Source: Torreya grandis (taxonomy: Eukaryota; Streptophyta; Pinopsida; Cupressales; Taxaceae). From it: a DNA stretch of 64,000 nucleotides. Location: assembly GCA_037957365.1 (NCBI GenBank), contig JARHVA010000250.1:4595501-4659500 (forward strand), read 5' to 3'. Shown here piece after piece: positions 1-8,608 of the stretch. Positions within the stretch are counted from its first letter, which is position 1. The number at the start of each line of letters is the position of its first letter. Both the position numbers and the translations under genes were made by a program. Below the pieces are notes generated by a model. That model searched no databases. It saw only the letters and a program-made list of their open reading frames with translations, and was not told the origin of the DNA.

Positions 1-559
1 TCAACCCACAAAGTATGCAACAAGAGTAAAGTTTTTAAAATAGCTACAAGCTTTATCAAACTCAGGTAATTCTAACACTACATCAGGCATAAGTGTGTCT
101 GGTTCAAGATAATTACCTCATAATAAACCTTTGGAATAAATTTTTATGCTTACTTCAATGCCATTTTTGCTATTGCTCCCACCAATAAAACATGCATCAC
201 ATGATGTATAATGAGTGGCAGTAGCCATTTATAATAATGAATGAGAAAAAACTACCCAAAGGGTAGAGGGGGAAGCCAACTCAGTGCAGTAAATGCACAT
301 TTAAACCAAAAAACTTGCCTTGATCTGTAAAGATCGATAGTATGGTAGATGGGAAAGAGATTATGTAGTCACTGTCATCAGGTGTACGATCAGGAGGCAT
401 GCATGCAAATGACACCAAACCCTAATCCTAAATTTAGAATGTTCATACATCATATAAATTATTAAATAGATCATTTAATAATTTTCTTCTCTTGTGGTAT
501 ATAAAAATTAATTCCCTAAAACAAGGAAGTCAATCCCACTTCTAATAAACATGGAAGTC
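1..559. other. No gene recognised (probable interior of element A)
   Basis: AT-rich sequence with no open frame that I can assign. It contains repeated ATTATTAAATA-like stretches around 455-480 and 565-590, so part may be an old local duplication. By position it should be upstream internal sequence of element A. Confidence 0.35.
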
Positions 560-1327
560 AACATGAAAATTATTAAATAAGCATTTAATAATACTCACAC
601 ACATGAAGAGTAAATGCAAAATGTGCTCCCCATATCCTTGGAACTCTCTAAGCTCTCAAAATATACCATCATGGTCATGTGATAGCCCCAAAGGGCTCCA
701 CAATCAACATTCTTTCCTATACAAGCCACACTTTGCTCATACTTATCTACAATGGTGTGCTTGGAAAGGATTTCGCATAGGATGATATGAACAAGGACCA
801 CATGATGTCATGCTAGGTGATCTTAGAAAGCCCCATGAAAAACATGGCCTTGGTTTCAAAAATCCCCTTGAAGCCTCTCACATTCCTAAGCCTAAATCAA
901 ATGTCTCATCATCACCACCCAACACCCCTTTAGAAATTGACAAAGTCATTTCCATCCATCCTAACTTTTTTTAATCAATAATGTCAACCTGGGATCCCTC
1001 ATGTATTAAATTAATGGAGAAACCAAGTATGTCCCCCTAACTTTCCCTAACATAATAGAGGAAGATTCTCCCACCATTCACACTCTTAAATGCCAAGATG
1101 ATAACTCTATCTTAACTTATTTGGGGGCAAGAGATACTCACGTACATAACTCTTTTCCACCTAAAGCGTCTAGTCTTTTAAACAAGGCCACCATTGACAT
1201 TAATATAGGGACTCGATAGGTCTCATGAAATATTAATATTAGTCAATCCTTGGATTCTTAAGAGCATTAAGACTTCACTACATTCCTAGATAACCATAAC
1301 CATAATTTTGCTTAGTCTTATAATGAT
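560..1327 (+). pseudogene. Element A, degenerate sequence before RT (protease-RT linker position)
   Basis: Short coding-like blocks appear in shifting frames. One at about 820-970 reads GLGFKNPLEASHIPKPKS, resembling the low-complexity linker between protease and RT in Tat-type gypsy elements. A 60-codon open frame at 603-785 is not recognised. No protease D-[ST]-G motif could be found. Assignment rests on position just upstream of RT and is inference. Confidence 0.35.
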
Positions 1328-2004
1328 ATGCCAGGTATCGACCCCGATATAGTTTTCCACAACATCATTATCATCCTTGAGGCCAAACCAATAAAATAGA
1401 AACTCCAAAAGATGCACCCTCACATAGCACTTTTAGTCAAAGAAGAGTTGTAACATATTTTATCCATAAATTTAATCCAACCTAGTGATTATTCATAATG
1501 GGTTTCCAACATTATACCAGTCATGAAACCCACAGGGGGACTACACATCGGTACTAATATTCTAAACCTCAATCTTTTCTATCTTAAAGATGATTTCCCT
1601 CTCCCCAACATTGACCAACTTGTAGACCGAAAAATCAGCCATGAGATGATATCTCTCATAGATGGGTTCTTTGGGTATAATCAGATCCTCATTATCCCAT
1701 AAGACCAATATAAGACTTCCTTTATTACCCCATGGGGAATCTTTTACTATAGGGTTATGCATTTCAGTCTAAATAATGCATGGGAAACTTACCAATGAGC
1801 CATGACTTACATTTTCCATGACCTAATCCATAAAATCATAGAAGATTATGTGGATGATCTCCTTAGAAAATCTAATCATCCTAAATACCATCTCTTAGTT
1901 CTTAAGATAATCTTTGCTCATTTAATCTAATATCATTTTCATCTCAATTCTAATAAGTGTGGCTTTAGAGTCCCATTAGGCAAACTCTTAGGTTTCATCA
2001 TCTC
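1328..2004 (+). pseudogene. Element A reverse transcriptase, N-terminal part (interrupted)
   Basis: Retrotransposon RT, which would copy element RNA into DNA inside the virus-like particle. Visible blocks in order are MPGIDPDIVFHN (1328, typical gypsy RT start), VSNIIPVMKPTGG, DDFPLPNIDQLVD, MISLIDGFFGYNQI, TPWGIFYYRVMHF, and the catalytic box DYVDDLL with YVDD intact at 1847-1858. NSNKCGF and LLGFIIS follow before the break. In-frame stops interrupt it at several places. The frame resumes at 35173 with the expected next block (YGIEVDLAKIKAI), showing that element B was inserted here. The retained YVDD box does not imply activity. Confidence 0.85.
2000..2004. repeat. Target-site duplication of element B, left copy (ATCTC)
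   Basis: ATCTC lies directly left of the B LTR. ATATC lies directly right of the other B LTR at 35173-35177. One mismatch in five bases fits an old 5-bp LTR-element duplication. Removing B plus one copy keeps the RT frame open across the junction, independent support for this boundary. Confidence 0.7.
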
Positions 2005-2532
2005 TATTAGCAAAGGTTCCTAAAAATACTCTAGAACATGTTAATTATAGGGATAACTTGCATAGTGGAGAGTATAAATAGGCATAGAAGAGATGACAAT
2101 ATTACCTACCATCTATGATGTACAAAGATGCACTTAAGAACTAGAAGAAAATAGATGCACCTAGAAGACATAACATAACTAGCATAACATTCAATAATAG
2201 AGTAAAATATAGTACTCATTTCACATCAACCATAGATAAAATAAGATTAGGAAAATGATAATAGAACAATTTTATTAATCTTTATCAACACATCAGAACC
2301 ATATCCTATTACAACAAAGTGTTATATATAGTCTTTTACAATTAGTCATCTCTTCACATTGCAACCTTTCGAGATACAAAAAGAAAGACTCTTCAAATTC
2401 ATCTATTACCTGATTAGGCCTACAAGGCTAAATACATAAAAAAAATTATACAAAAAGCAAAATCATATACTCTGCCCATGTGTCCTTTTATTAAACTTAG
2501 CAGTTTTACCATGCTTTATTCTTCATCCAACA
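2005..2532 (-). repeat. Element B 3' LTR (left copy)
   Basis: Matches 34634-35172 along its length; for example both share CTCTAGAACATGTTAATTAT near one end and CTTCATCCAACA at the other. On the - strand it starts TGTTGG, the usual plant LTR start, and ends in TA rather than CA. The sequence near 2005-2027 has small deletions relative to the right copy, so the left boundary depends on the target duplication and on RT frame continuity. Confidence 0.8.
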
Positions 2533-3321
2533 ATTTCATGGACTTAAATACTTGTCTCATCCCAAGACAAGGTCGCAAACTGATCTGAACTAAGATAAAA
2601 AGATAAGCCATAAACAAAAGTTACAGTTATTATTCTAGGTGATGTTTACTGGTTTTCACCCTTTGAACACTATTTAGTCACCCTTTTGGGTTCTCAACTA
2701 ATTAATATACTATCCTACTACCCTTTCGGGTTTTCAAGAGGCTAGCATAACTACGTGGCCACCCTATATGAGTTTTTAACCATTCTATCCCTACTTATAA
2801 TGTTTAGACTATCATACAAAAAAATATAATATGCCTAAAGTCATAAAAGGAAGTGCATAAAACTTATTACTATAGCTGAGGAGGTGTTTGATTGAGTGGC
2901 TACAAAGGTTGTTGTGTTTGGCTAGTTGTTAACCCACTAGCTTCTAAGGTACCCACTGTCAAAGGTAGTTGTGGAGACTACACCTTTGTGACCAATTTCT
3001 TCTCCTATTTGATTTGTCAAAGTTGTTGTAAAGGAATGAATTGAGGCTCATCTATTGTTTGGGTAATAGCCAAATCAACTTGAGATAGATCCTACTTGAA
3101 CATTTTTCAATCTATGAGCAATTCACGTACCATGGCAAGAAAAATGCATAGTGGTACCTAGATCATCATCATATTTTATAGATCATCATGATCTATGATT
3201 ATAAGTAACGCCTTAGCATTAGATAATTTAATTGAATATCCAAGATGAGCTCATCCAATCCATCTGTTGTCTTTTAGGCTTGGATGACTTTATGCCATAC
3301 TTGTAGCTTTTGTATGACAGC
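2533..3321 (-). other. Element B 3' untranslated region, cut off from the rest by element C
   Basis: No open frame recognised. A repeated motif of the form CACCCTTTTGGGTTCTCAA / TACCCTTTCGGGTTTTCAA occurs at 2650-2760. There is a short ATCATC-rich patch at 3160-3200. It should be the 3' end of B just before its 3' LTR, but I could not find a clean polypurine tract at 2533. Confidence 0.45.
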
Positions 3322-4204
3322 TATAGACATCCAATTCCTAACACCATTATGTTGAAATTATCAATCTTACTCAAAATTTGTGAAAATGCACAATTTAGGC
3401 CAAAATCACTTAAATGTGTTAAATAATTCGAGCTTGTCATATACAAGTGCCAACTTAGGCTAATGTATCCCTAAATGGGGCAATTCATTTTATGTGATTA
3501 TTAATTTTTCTCAAATTAGTTTGAGTTGAAATGGTGAAAACACATTTGGGTGCTCTGGATTGCTCTTTTTTACCAAATTCTCAAACACATGACATGTGCA
3601 TGTGTTATTTTATGTCGACAACATCCTAAATGGGATGTTGGTCCATATGAAACTACCATCATCCTCTAATTCTACTCTAATCAAATTATGACCCAGTAAT
3701 ATGACATTCTAACCAATTTGATTAATTGTGCACCAATTTCCAAAGAATTGCATAAAATTTGATTAGTCTTACTTAGGCAAATTAAACCATATTATGAGCT
3801 TAAATAAGAATTCCATGGAAGTTATTGAATATTTATTTATTAAAAATTGATTCCTATTATTTGCATCATCGAATGACATCATTCATGGGGTGGCATTCAT
3901 AAGCCATAAATGTAATAAATATCAGGTTTATGGCCTCCCATGTCTCTTTAATGCCTCTTACAAATATTTATGGGGTATTTATGATTTGAACCTCAAAAAT
4001 TGAATGGATTCTTAGCCACACATTTTGATCTCAACATGGATGGTCACATTTCATTCTAATCGATTACAAAAATATATAAATAAGAGGACCAAGACCACTT
4101 TAAATAAGCTTTATTTGTGTAAACTTATAATACATGATTCTCTCTATGAGCCATTTGTGAGTAGTGTGATAATGCTTTATTTGCAATAGAATAAATTTAA
4201 TATA
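3322..4204 (+). repeat. Element C 5' LTR, first part
   Basis: Starts TATAGACATCCAATTCCTAA, matching the 3' LTR start TGTAGACATGCAATTCCTAA at 21883. A TATA-like AATATATAAATAAG lies at about 4069-4082, with the matching CTATAAATAAG in the 3' copy. It ends where copia D enters; the host LTR continues at 8290. Confidence 0.85.
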
Positions 4205-4253
4205 GAGCTAAAAGCTTCACTGATGCAAATGTGGAGGTTGCTGAGTTACAAAG

Positions 4254-4370
4254 TAACCGACATCGGTAAGGCCAATCGATGTCGGTCATCTTCAGCTACA
4301 CAGTAACTGGCATCGATTATGGTCAGCCGACATCGGTCAGACAGGAACCGACGTCGGTCACTTGTGTGTT
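4254..4370. repeat. Palindromic ACCGACGTCGGT-type array in LTR of D (5' copy)
   Basis: About five to six units such as AACCGACATCGGTAA, AATCGATGTCGGTCA, ACTGGCATCGATTA, GCCGACATCGGTCA and AACCGACGTCGGTCA sit within 117 bp. The core is self-complementary. Most variants are what single C-to-T changes at CpG would give (GACGTC to GACATC or GATGTC). The array lies about 100 bp before the TATA-like box, so it is in U3. An ACGT core is the recognition core of plant bZIP factors; that role is inference. Confidence 0.8.
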
Positions 4371-4468
4371 TTCAAAACTGGTTTAATTTTAGACAAACAG
4401 TTAGTTTGCATGTAAAGACTAATTTTAGTCTTGAGTCTATGTTTCTAATTATTGTTTGGTTTGGGATC

Positions 4469-4475
4469 TATTTAA
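4469..4475 (+). promoter_or_regulatory. TATA-like box of element D LTR
   Basis: TATTTAA followed by GAGACCCATGGGG. The same sequence is conserved in the 3' LTR (7809-7815) and in the related copy at the window end (about 62016-62022). Conservation in all three LTRs supports a promoter role. Confidence 0.6.
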
Positions 4476-4529
4476 GAGACCCATGGGGTTGTATTGTAAT
4501 CAAGGACTAAGGACTAGAAAGGATTAGAT

Positions 4530-4663
4530 CCTTCAAGTGTAAGATCTAGAGGGTCTGCAAGAGTGCAAGACCAAGAAGATCTACAGGTAAGCAAGATCAG
4601 TTGGTCTGCAGGGTGTGCAAGATCAAGAAGGTCTGCTTGGTGAGCAAGGTCAATTAGATCTGC
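4530..4663. repeat. 27-bp tandem repeats in D LTR
   Basis: About five degenerate units containing the words GGTCTGC or GATCTGC and GCAAGATCAAGAA repeat every 27 bp. The matching array in the 3' LTR is at about 7870-8003. The related copy at 62045-62110 has fewer units, explaining much of its shorter LTR (642 against 757 bp). Confidence 0.75.
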
Positions 4664-4951
4664 TGGTGGAGGGAACAACAACTTGATATTGAGTTGATTA
4701 TTGGTTGTAATTGATTGTGAGAGAGAGAACTCTTGAGGGAGAGTTATTGTACGCCCAAGAGGTGTGGGAAGAAGAGATTTTTTCATTGTATTTCCTTCTA
4801 AAAGAGTGTTAATATAGATTGTATTATTTCTCGTATCTCCTATTCTTTGTTGTTTCTGAATTCTAGTTACATATTAATTTTGGTTTAATTTCATGTTTAG
4901 TTGCTTATACAAAAGTAATCAATTGTACTCTTAAGAGAGGATCCTGACAGT

Positions 4952-4963
4952 TGGTATCAGAGC
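4952..4963 (+). promoter_or_regulatory. Primer-binding site of element D (initiator tRNA-Met)
   Basis: TGGTATCAGAGC two bases after the 5' LTR end. It is complementary to the 3' end of plant initiator tRNA-Met, the usual primer of plant copia elements. Confidence 0.95.
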
Positions 4964-5019
4964 CTGGTTCGGAGCAGGTTAGTGTTTGTTGATTACAGGT
5001 CACTCACAGGGGTTTATGT

Positions 5020-5700
5020 TTGAGTGGGAGTAAAGTAATGGCAGAAAAAAGTAAACTAAGAATGGAGAAATTCAATGGCAAGAATTACCAATTATGGAAT
5101 TGTGGAAAGAAAGGGCATGTAAAGAAAGATTGTTGGTTGGTAGAAGATCAGCATGAAAGAAATAAAGAAGCAAAAGATGCAGGTATTGTTGCACGGGATG
5201 CTCTTATATGTTCATTGGATAAAGTAGAATCTTGGGTTCTAGATTATGGTGCCTCTTTCCATGCAACCCCAAATAGAGAATTTTTTCATGATTATGTCCA
5301 TGGACACTTTGGAAAAGTTTATTTAGGGGATGGTAAGCCTTGTCAAATTGTTGGCAAAGGGAAAGTGCCGCTGAAATTGCAGACTAGCAACATATGGGTG
5401 TTGAAGGATGTCATGCATGTTCCCATCCTGAAGAGGAGTCTAATTTTTGAAAAAAAGTTGGGTGATGAGGGTTGCATGAATCTTGGAAAGTTTTCAAGGG
5501 TGCACTTGTATTAGCAAGAGATAAGAAAGTAGATACACTTTATCTATCTACTTGTATTATTGATTCTTCTTCTATTTTATCTACTTCAGATGTAGATGCA
5601 AAGCTATGGCTTAGTGGGCTTGGTCACATGAGTGAGAAGGGAATGGATGTTCTTAAGTCAAAAGGTAAGCTTTCAGATTTGATAGACTAAGATTTCTGTG
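5020..5700 (+). pseudogene. Element D gag-protease remnant with internal gag deletion
   Basis: Starts in the GAG frame (MAEKSKLRMEKFNGKNYQLW, ATG at 5038). It jumps directly to the zinc knuckle CGKKGHVKKDC (5101), losing about 640 bp present in the copy at 62450-63160; the first knuckle Cys is gone. Then comes the aspartic protease region with DYGASFH in place of DSGASFH, altering the catalytic triplet, followed by VHGHFGKVYLGDGKPCQIVG and WVLKDVMHVPILKRSL. A frameshift near 5490 leads into the pre-integrase block LWLSGLGHMSEKGMDVL. Gag would coat the RNA and protease would process the polyprotein. This copy can do neither. Confidence 0.92.
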
Positions 5701-6300
5701 AGCATTGTATTTTTGAGAAACAGGTGAAAGTGAGGTTTCTCAAGACTGGGTCAATAAAGAAGAAGCACAAGTTAGAGCTTGTTCATGCAGACGTGTGGGG
5801 ACCAGCTTAGGGAGCTTCTATTGGAGGATCACAGTGTTATGCTACAAGAAAGGTATGGGTTTATTGCATAAAGAGGAAATCTGATGTTTTTGACAAATTT
5901 AAGATCTGGAAAGCCTTGATTTTCAAGGAGAAGGTGATGGACAGTGATCAGCTCAAGAGGCTGAATAATTTTGAGCAGGGCAATGTTGATTTGGACAAGG
6001 TTATGATCCAAAATGAGCTCACAGGTAAAAATCATCACTCAAAGGAAAACACAAATACCGACGTCGGTCAGGTGAGAACTGACATCGATCAGACAGGAAC
6101 CGATGTCGGTCCGATGGAGACCAAAGTTAGTGATGTCAGGCAGGTTCAGGCAGGAACTGACGTTGGTCTGGAGGAGACCAAAGTCGGTGATGTCAGGCAG
6201 GTGGAAACTGACGTCGATCAGGCCAGTCACATGGAACCGACATTGGTCGAGTGTAGACTGAGAGATGACCGAGATCAGTCACTGTTAGAATGAAATTTGG
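5700..6300 (+). pseudogene. Element D integrase remnant (catalytic core missing) and repeat-coded linker
   Basis: The zinc-binding N-terminal region is visible (CEHCIFEKQVKVRF), then LELVHADVWGPA followed by a stop, then CYATRKVWVYCIKRKSDVF. From KIWKA the frame passes straight to LIFKEKVMDSDQLKRLNN, which normally follows the DDE core, so the catalytic core is deleted. The linker then consists of TDVGQ-like repeats encoded by GACGTCGGTCAG units (6056-6280). TGG-to-TAG stops occur. The same junction appears in the second copy at about 63750. Confidence 0.88.
6056..6280. repeat. Palindromic ACCGACGTCGGT-type array inside the D polyprotein linker
   Basis: Units such as ACCGACGTCGGTCAG, ACTGACATCGATCAG, ACCGATGTCGGTC, ACTGACGTTGGTCTG and ACTGACGTCGATCAG recur. 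A longer nested unit GAGACCAAAG..GGTGATGTCAGGCAGG occurs twice. Translated on the + strand they read TDVGQ/TDIDQ/TDVGP repeats. This is the same unit family as in the LTR of the element. Confidence 0.88.
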
Positions 6301-6329
6301 GCAGACAGCAAGCTGTCAGTGAGTCTCAA

Positions 6330-7152
6330 ACGCCCATGAGGAGGTCTGAAAGAGTAAGTAGGCCTCAAATTTATTATTCCCCTTCTTTATACTACTTGTT
6401 GCACACTGATAGTGGAAAACCAAGAATTTTTTAAGAGGCAATGCAGGTAGAATCTAGGAGACAGTGGGAGCATGGCATGAATGAGAAAATTGATTCCTTG
6501 GAAGAGAACCAAACATGGGATTTGGTAGAGTTGCCAGTTGAAAAGAAAGCATTGAAAAATGAATGGATTTACAGGTTAAAGAAAGGAGAGAATGGACAGG
6601 TGAGACAGAAGGCCAGGTTATATGGTCTTGAGCAAGCTGCAAGACAATAGTGTTTGAGGTTTGACAGGTTTATGACAAAGCATGGCTTTAGTCAATGTCA
6701 ATGTGATCATTGTGTTTATTTTACCAGGTTGGATAATGATAGCTACATTATCATGTTATTGTATGTAGTGTATATGCTTGTTGCAGGGTCACACATGCAG
6801 GGAATTGCTGAGCTAAAGGTAAAAGTAGCTCAGACATTTGCCAGGAAGGATTTAGGAGCAGTGAAGAAAATCCTTGGCATGAGTATTTCTAGAGACAAGA
6901 AAAATCACAGGTTGATTTTGTCTCAAAAGGATTATGTGAATAAGGTAGTGGAGAGGTTTGATATGCAGGATGCAAAATTGGTAAGCACACCTATGGTTGG
7001 ACAGTTTAAGTTGAGCAAAGAACAGTGTCCTAAATCACATGATGAGGTTGAGTACATGGTATGTACTAGACCTGATATTGCCCAAGTAGTGGGAGTTGTC
7101 AGCAAGTTTATGGCAAATCTAGGAAAAGAGCACTGGAAAGCAGTTCAATAGA
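6330..7152 (+). pseudogene. Element D reverse transcriptase remnant
   Basis: Copia RT blocks: RRSERVSRPQIYY, EAMQVESRRQWEHGMNEKID, ENQTWDLVELP and NEWIYRLKKGENGQVRQKARL. The frame then jumps to YGLEQAARQ, so the start of the palm domain, including the first catalytic Asp region, is deleted. HGFSQCQCDHCVYF follows. The YVDD box is replaced by YVVY at 6762-6773, removing both catalytic aspartates. The thumb is visible as KKILGMSISRDKKN and QKDYVNKVVERFDMQDAK. Stops at Trp positions (for example after AARQ and KAVQ) are TGG-to-TAG changes. Catalytically dead. Confidence 0.93.
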
Positions 7153-7445
7153 TTCTCAAATATCTGAGAGGGACCAACAGCAGGTATTTATGCTATGCAA
7201 GGTCAAACACTTCTCTACATGGGTATGTAGATTCGGATATGGCAGGTGACTTGGATGGCAGGAGAAGCACTATAGGATATGTGTTCACTATTGGTGGAAT
7301 GGTGGTTAGCTAGATTTCAGAGTTGCAGAAGGTTGTTGCAGTCACAGTGGCTAGCAAGGATAAGAACCCTGTAGGTATGTTAACAAAGCTGAGAACAAAG
7401 GAGAAGTTGAATCTTCATTCAACTTTTGTTGGTCTTCAAGATTGA
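7153..7445 (+). pseudogene. Element D RNase H remnant
   Basis: ILKYLRGTNSRYLCY, then GYVDSDMAGDLDGRRSTIGY (first catalytic Asp block of copia RNase H), FTIGGMVVS, a TAG stop where Trp is expected, and ISELQKVVAVTVASK. The central part with the catalytic Glu is deleted and the frame meets NPVGMLTK near the C-terminus. Followed by the untranslated end and purine tract. Confidence 0.88.
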
Positions 7446-7518
7446 ACTTGAAGATGGGGATACAAGCTAGAACATATTAGAGGATGTACAGGTATAGGTA
7501 TAGGTGCAGTTGTTTATC

Positions 7519-7532
7519 TCTAAGTGGGAGAT
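7519..7532 (+). promoter_or_regulatory. Polypurine tract of element D
   Basis: AAGTGGGAGAT directly precedes the 3' LTR start TGTTAAG, the classic copia arrangement. It primes plus-strand synthesis. Confidence 0.85.
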
Positions 7533-8289
7533 TGTTAAGTTGTGGAGCTAAAAGCTTCACTGATGCAAATGTGGAGGTTGATGAGTTACAGAGTAATCGA
7601 CATCAATCAGGCCAACTGACATCGGTCATCTTCAGCTACACAATAACTTGCATCGATTATGGTCGACCGACATCGGTCAAACAGGAACTAACATCGGTCA
7701 CCTGTGTGTTTTCAAAATTGGTCTAATTTTAGATGAACAGTTAGCTTGCATATAAAGACTAATTTTAGTCTTGAGTCTGCATTTCTAATTATTGTTTGGT
7801 TTGGGATCTATTTAAGAGACCCATGGGGCTATATTGTAATCAAGGACTAAGGACTAAAAAGGATTAGATCCTTCAAGTGTAAGATCTAGAGGGTCTGCAA
7901 GAGTGCAAGACCAGGAAGATCTACAGGTAAGCAAGATTAGTTGGTCTACAGGGTGTGAAAGATCAAGAAGGTCTGCTTGGTAAGCAAGGTCAATTAGATC
8001 TGCTGGTGGAGGGAACAACAACTCGGTATTGAGTTGATTGTTGGTTGTAATTGATTGTGAGAGAGAGAACTCTTGAGGGAGAATTAATGTACGCCCAAGA
8101 GGTGTGGGAAGAAGAGATTTCTTCATTGTATTTCTTTCTGAAAGAGTGTTAATACAAATTGTATTTTTTCTCGTATCTCCTATTCTTTGTTGTTTCTAAA
8201 TTCTAGTTACATATTACTTCTGGTTTAATTCCGTGTTTAGTTGCTTATATAAAAGTAATTAATTGTACTCTTAGGAGAGGATCCTGACA
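7533..8289 (+). repeat. Element D 3' LTR
   Basis: 757 bp, TGTTAAG...CTGACA, intact termini. It carries the same palindromic array (about 7589-7705), TATA-like box and 27-bp repeats as the 5' copy. Confidence 0.95.
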
Positions 8290-8608
8290 ATAGGCACAAT
8301 ATTTGATTTCATATCATGAGCCTAGTTTCATTGGTGAGCAAGAGATGATGGAGGAGTTTGGCCTTGCATCATTTTCAAAGACTTGAGCACCAAATCAAGG
8401 GGAAAATCATGTTTTGAGCCACATTTGTGTGATGGGAGGATCTTGGGAAAGTATTATGTGTGCTTTATTTCATTTTCTCTTAATTATCATTTGTAAAACC
8501 CTGTTTGAGTGAGTTGGCTTAGATTGTTGTGTTTTTATGCATTTTTCTTGATTTTCATGACTAATGCTTGATCTAACCATCTTTTTAATCCATCTCTAAA
8601 TCTTGACA
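8290..8608 (+). repeat. Element C 5' LTR, second part
   Basis: Starts ATAGGCACAATATTTG and continues the LTR interrupted at 4204; it matches about 22760-23070. The last clear match to the 3' LTR is at AATCCATCTCTA (about 8588-8599). The LTR probably ends at TTGACA near 8608. I did not recognise the primer site that should follow. Confidence 0.85.

Larger units (their letters stand above)
4205..4949 (+). repeat. Element D 5' LTR
   Basis: Matches 7545-8289 with 9 differences in the 240 bases compared (4501-4740 against 7841-8080). It ends CTGACA directly before the PBS. It contains the palindromic GACGTC array (4254-4370), a TATA-like TATTTAA at 4469-4475 and 27-bp tandem repeats at about 4530-4663. 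Open frames on the - strand across the 27-bp repeats are by-products of the repeat period, not genes. Confidence 0.92.
4205..8289 (+). mobile_element. Element D: Ty1/copia retrotransposon nested in the 5' LTR of C
   Basis: LTRs at 4205-4949 and 7533-8289 (constant offset 3340) flank a PBS for initiator tRNA-Met, then gag-protease, integrase, RT and RNase H remnants in copia order, and a purine tract. The empty site survives in the 3' LTR of C near 22745-22765. Large internal deletions removed most of gag, the integrase core, the RT palm start and the RNase H end, so it could only have moved with help. The first 12-14 bases of its 5' LTR are missing. Possible target duplication: ATAGA (4202) and ATAGG (8290). 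Confidence 0.93.

Noticed and set aside
4514..4786. 90-codon - strand frame with a regular 9-residue repeat, found in both D LTRs (also 7854-8126)
   Set aside because: The repeat comes from the 27-bp DNA repeat (multiple of three). It lies in the LTR, has no domain, and is not open in the third LTR copy.
6056..6280. Array of short palindromic repeats considered as CRISPR
   Set aside because: No unique spacers of constant length, units are degenerate and translated inside a copia polyprotein, and the genome is plant nuclear.
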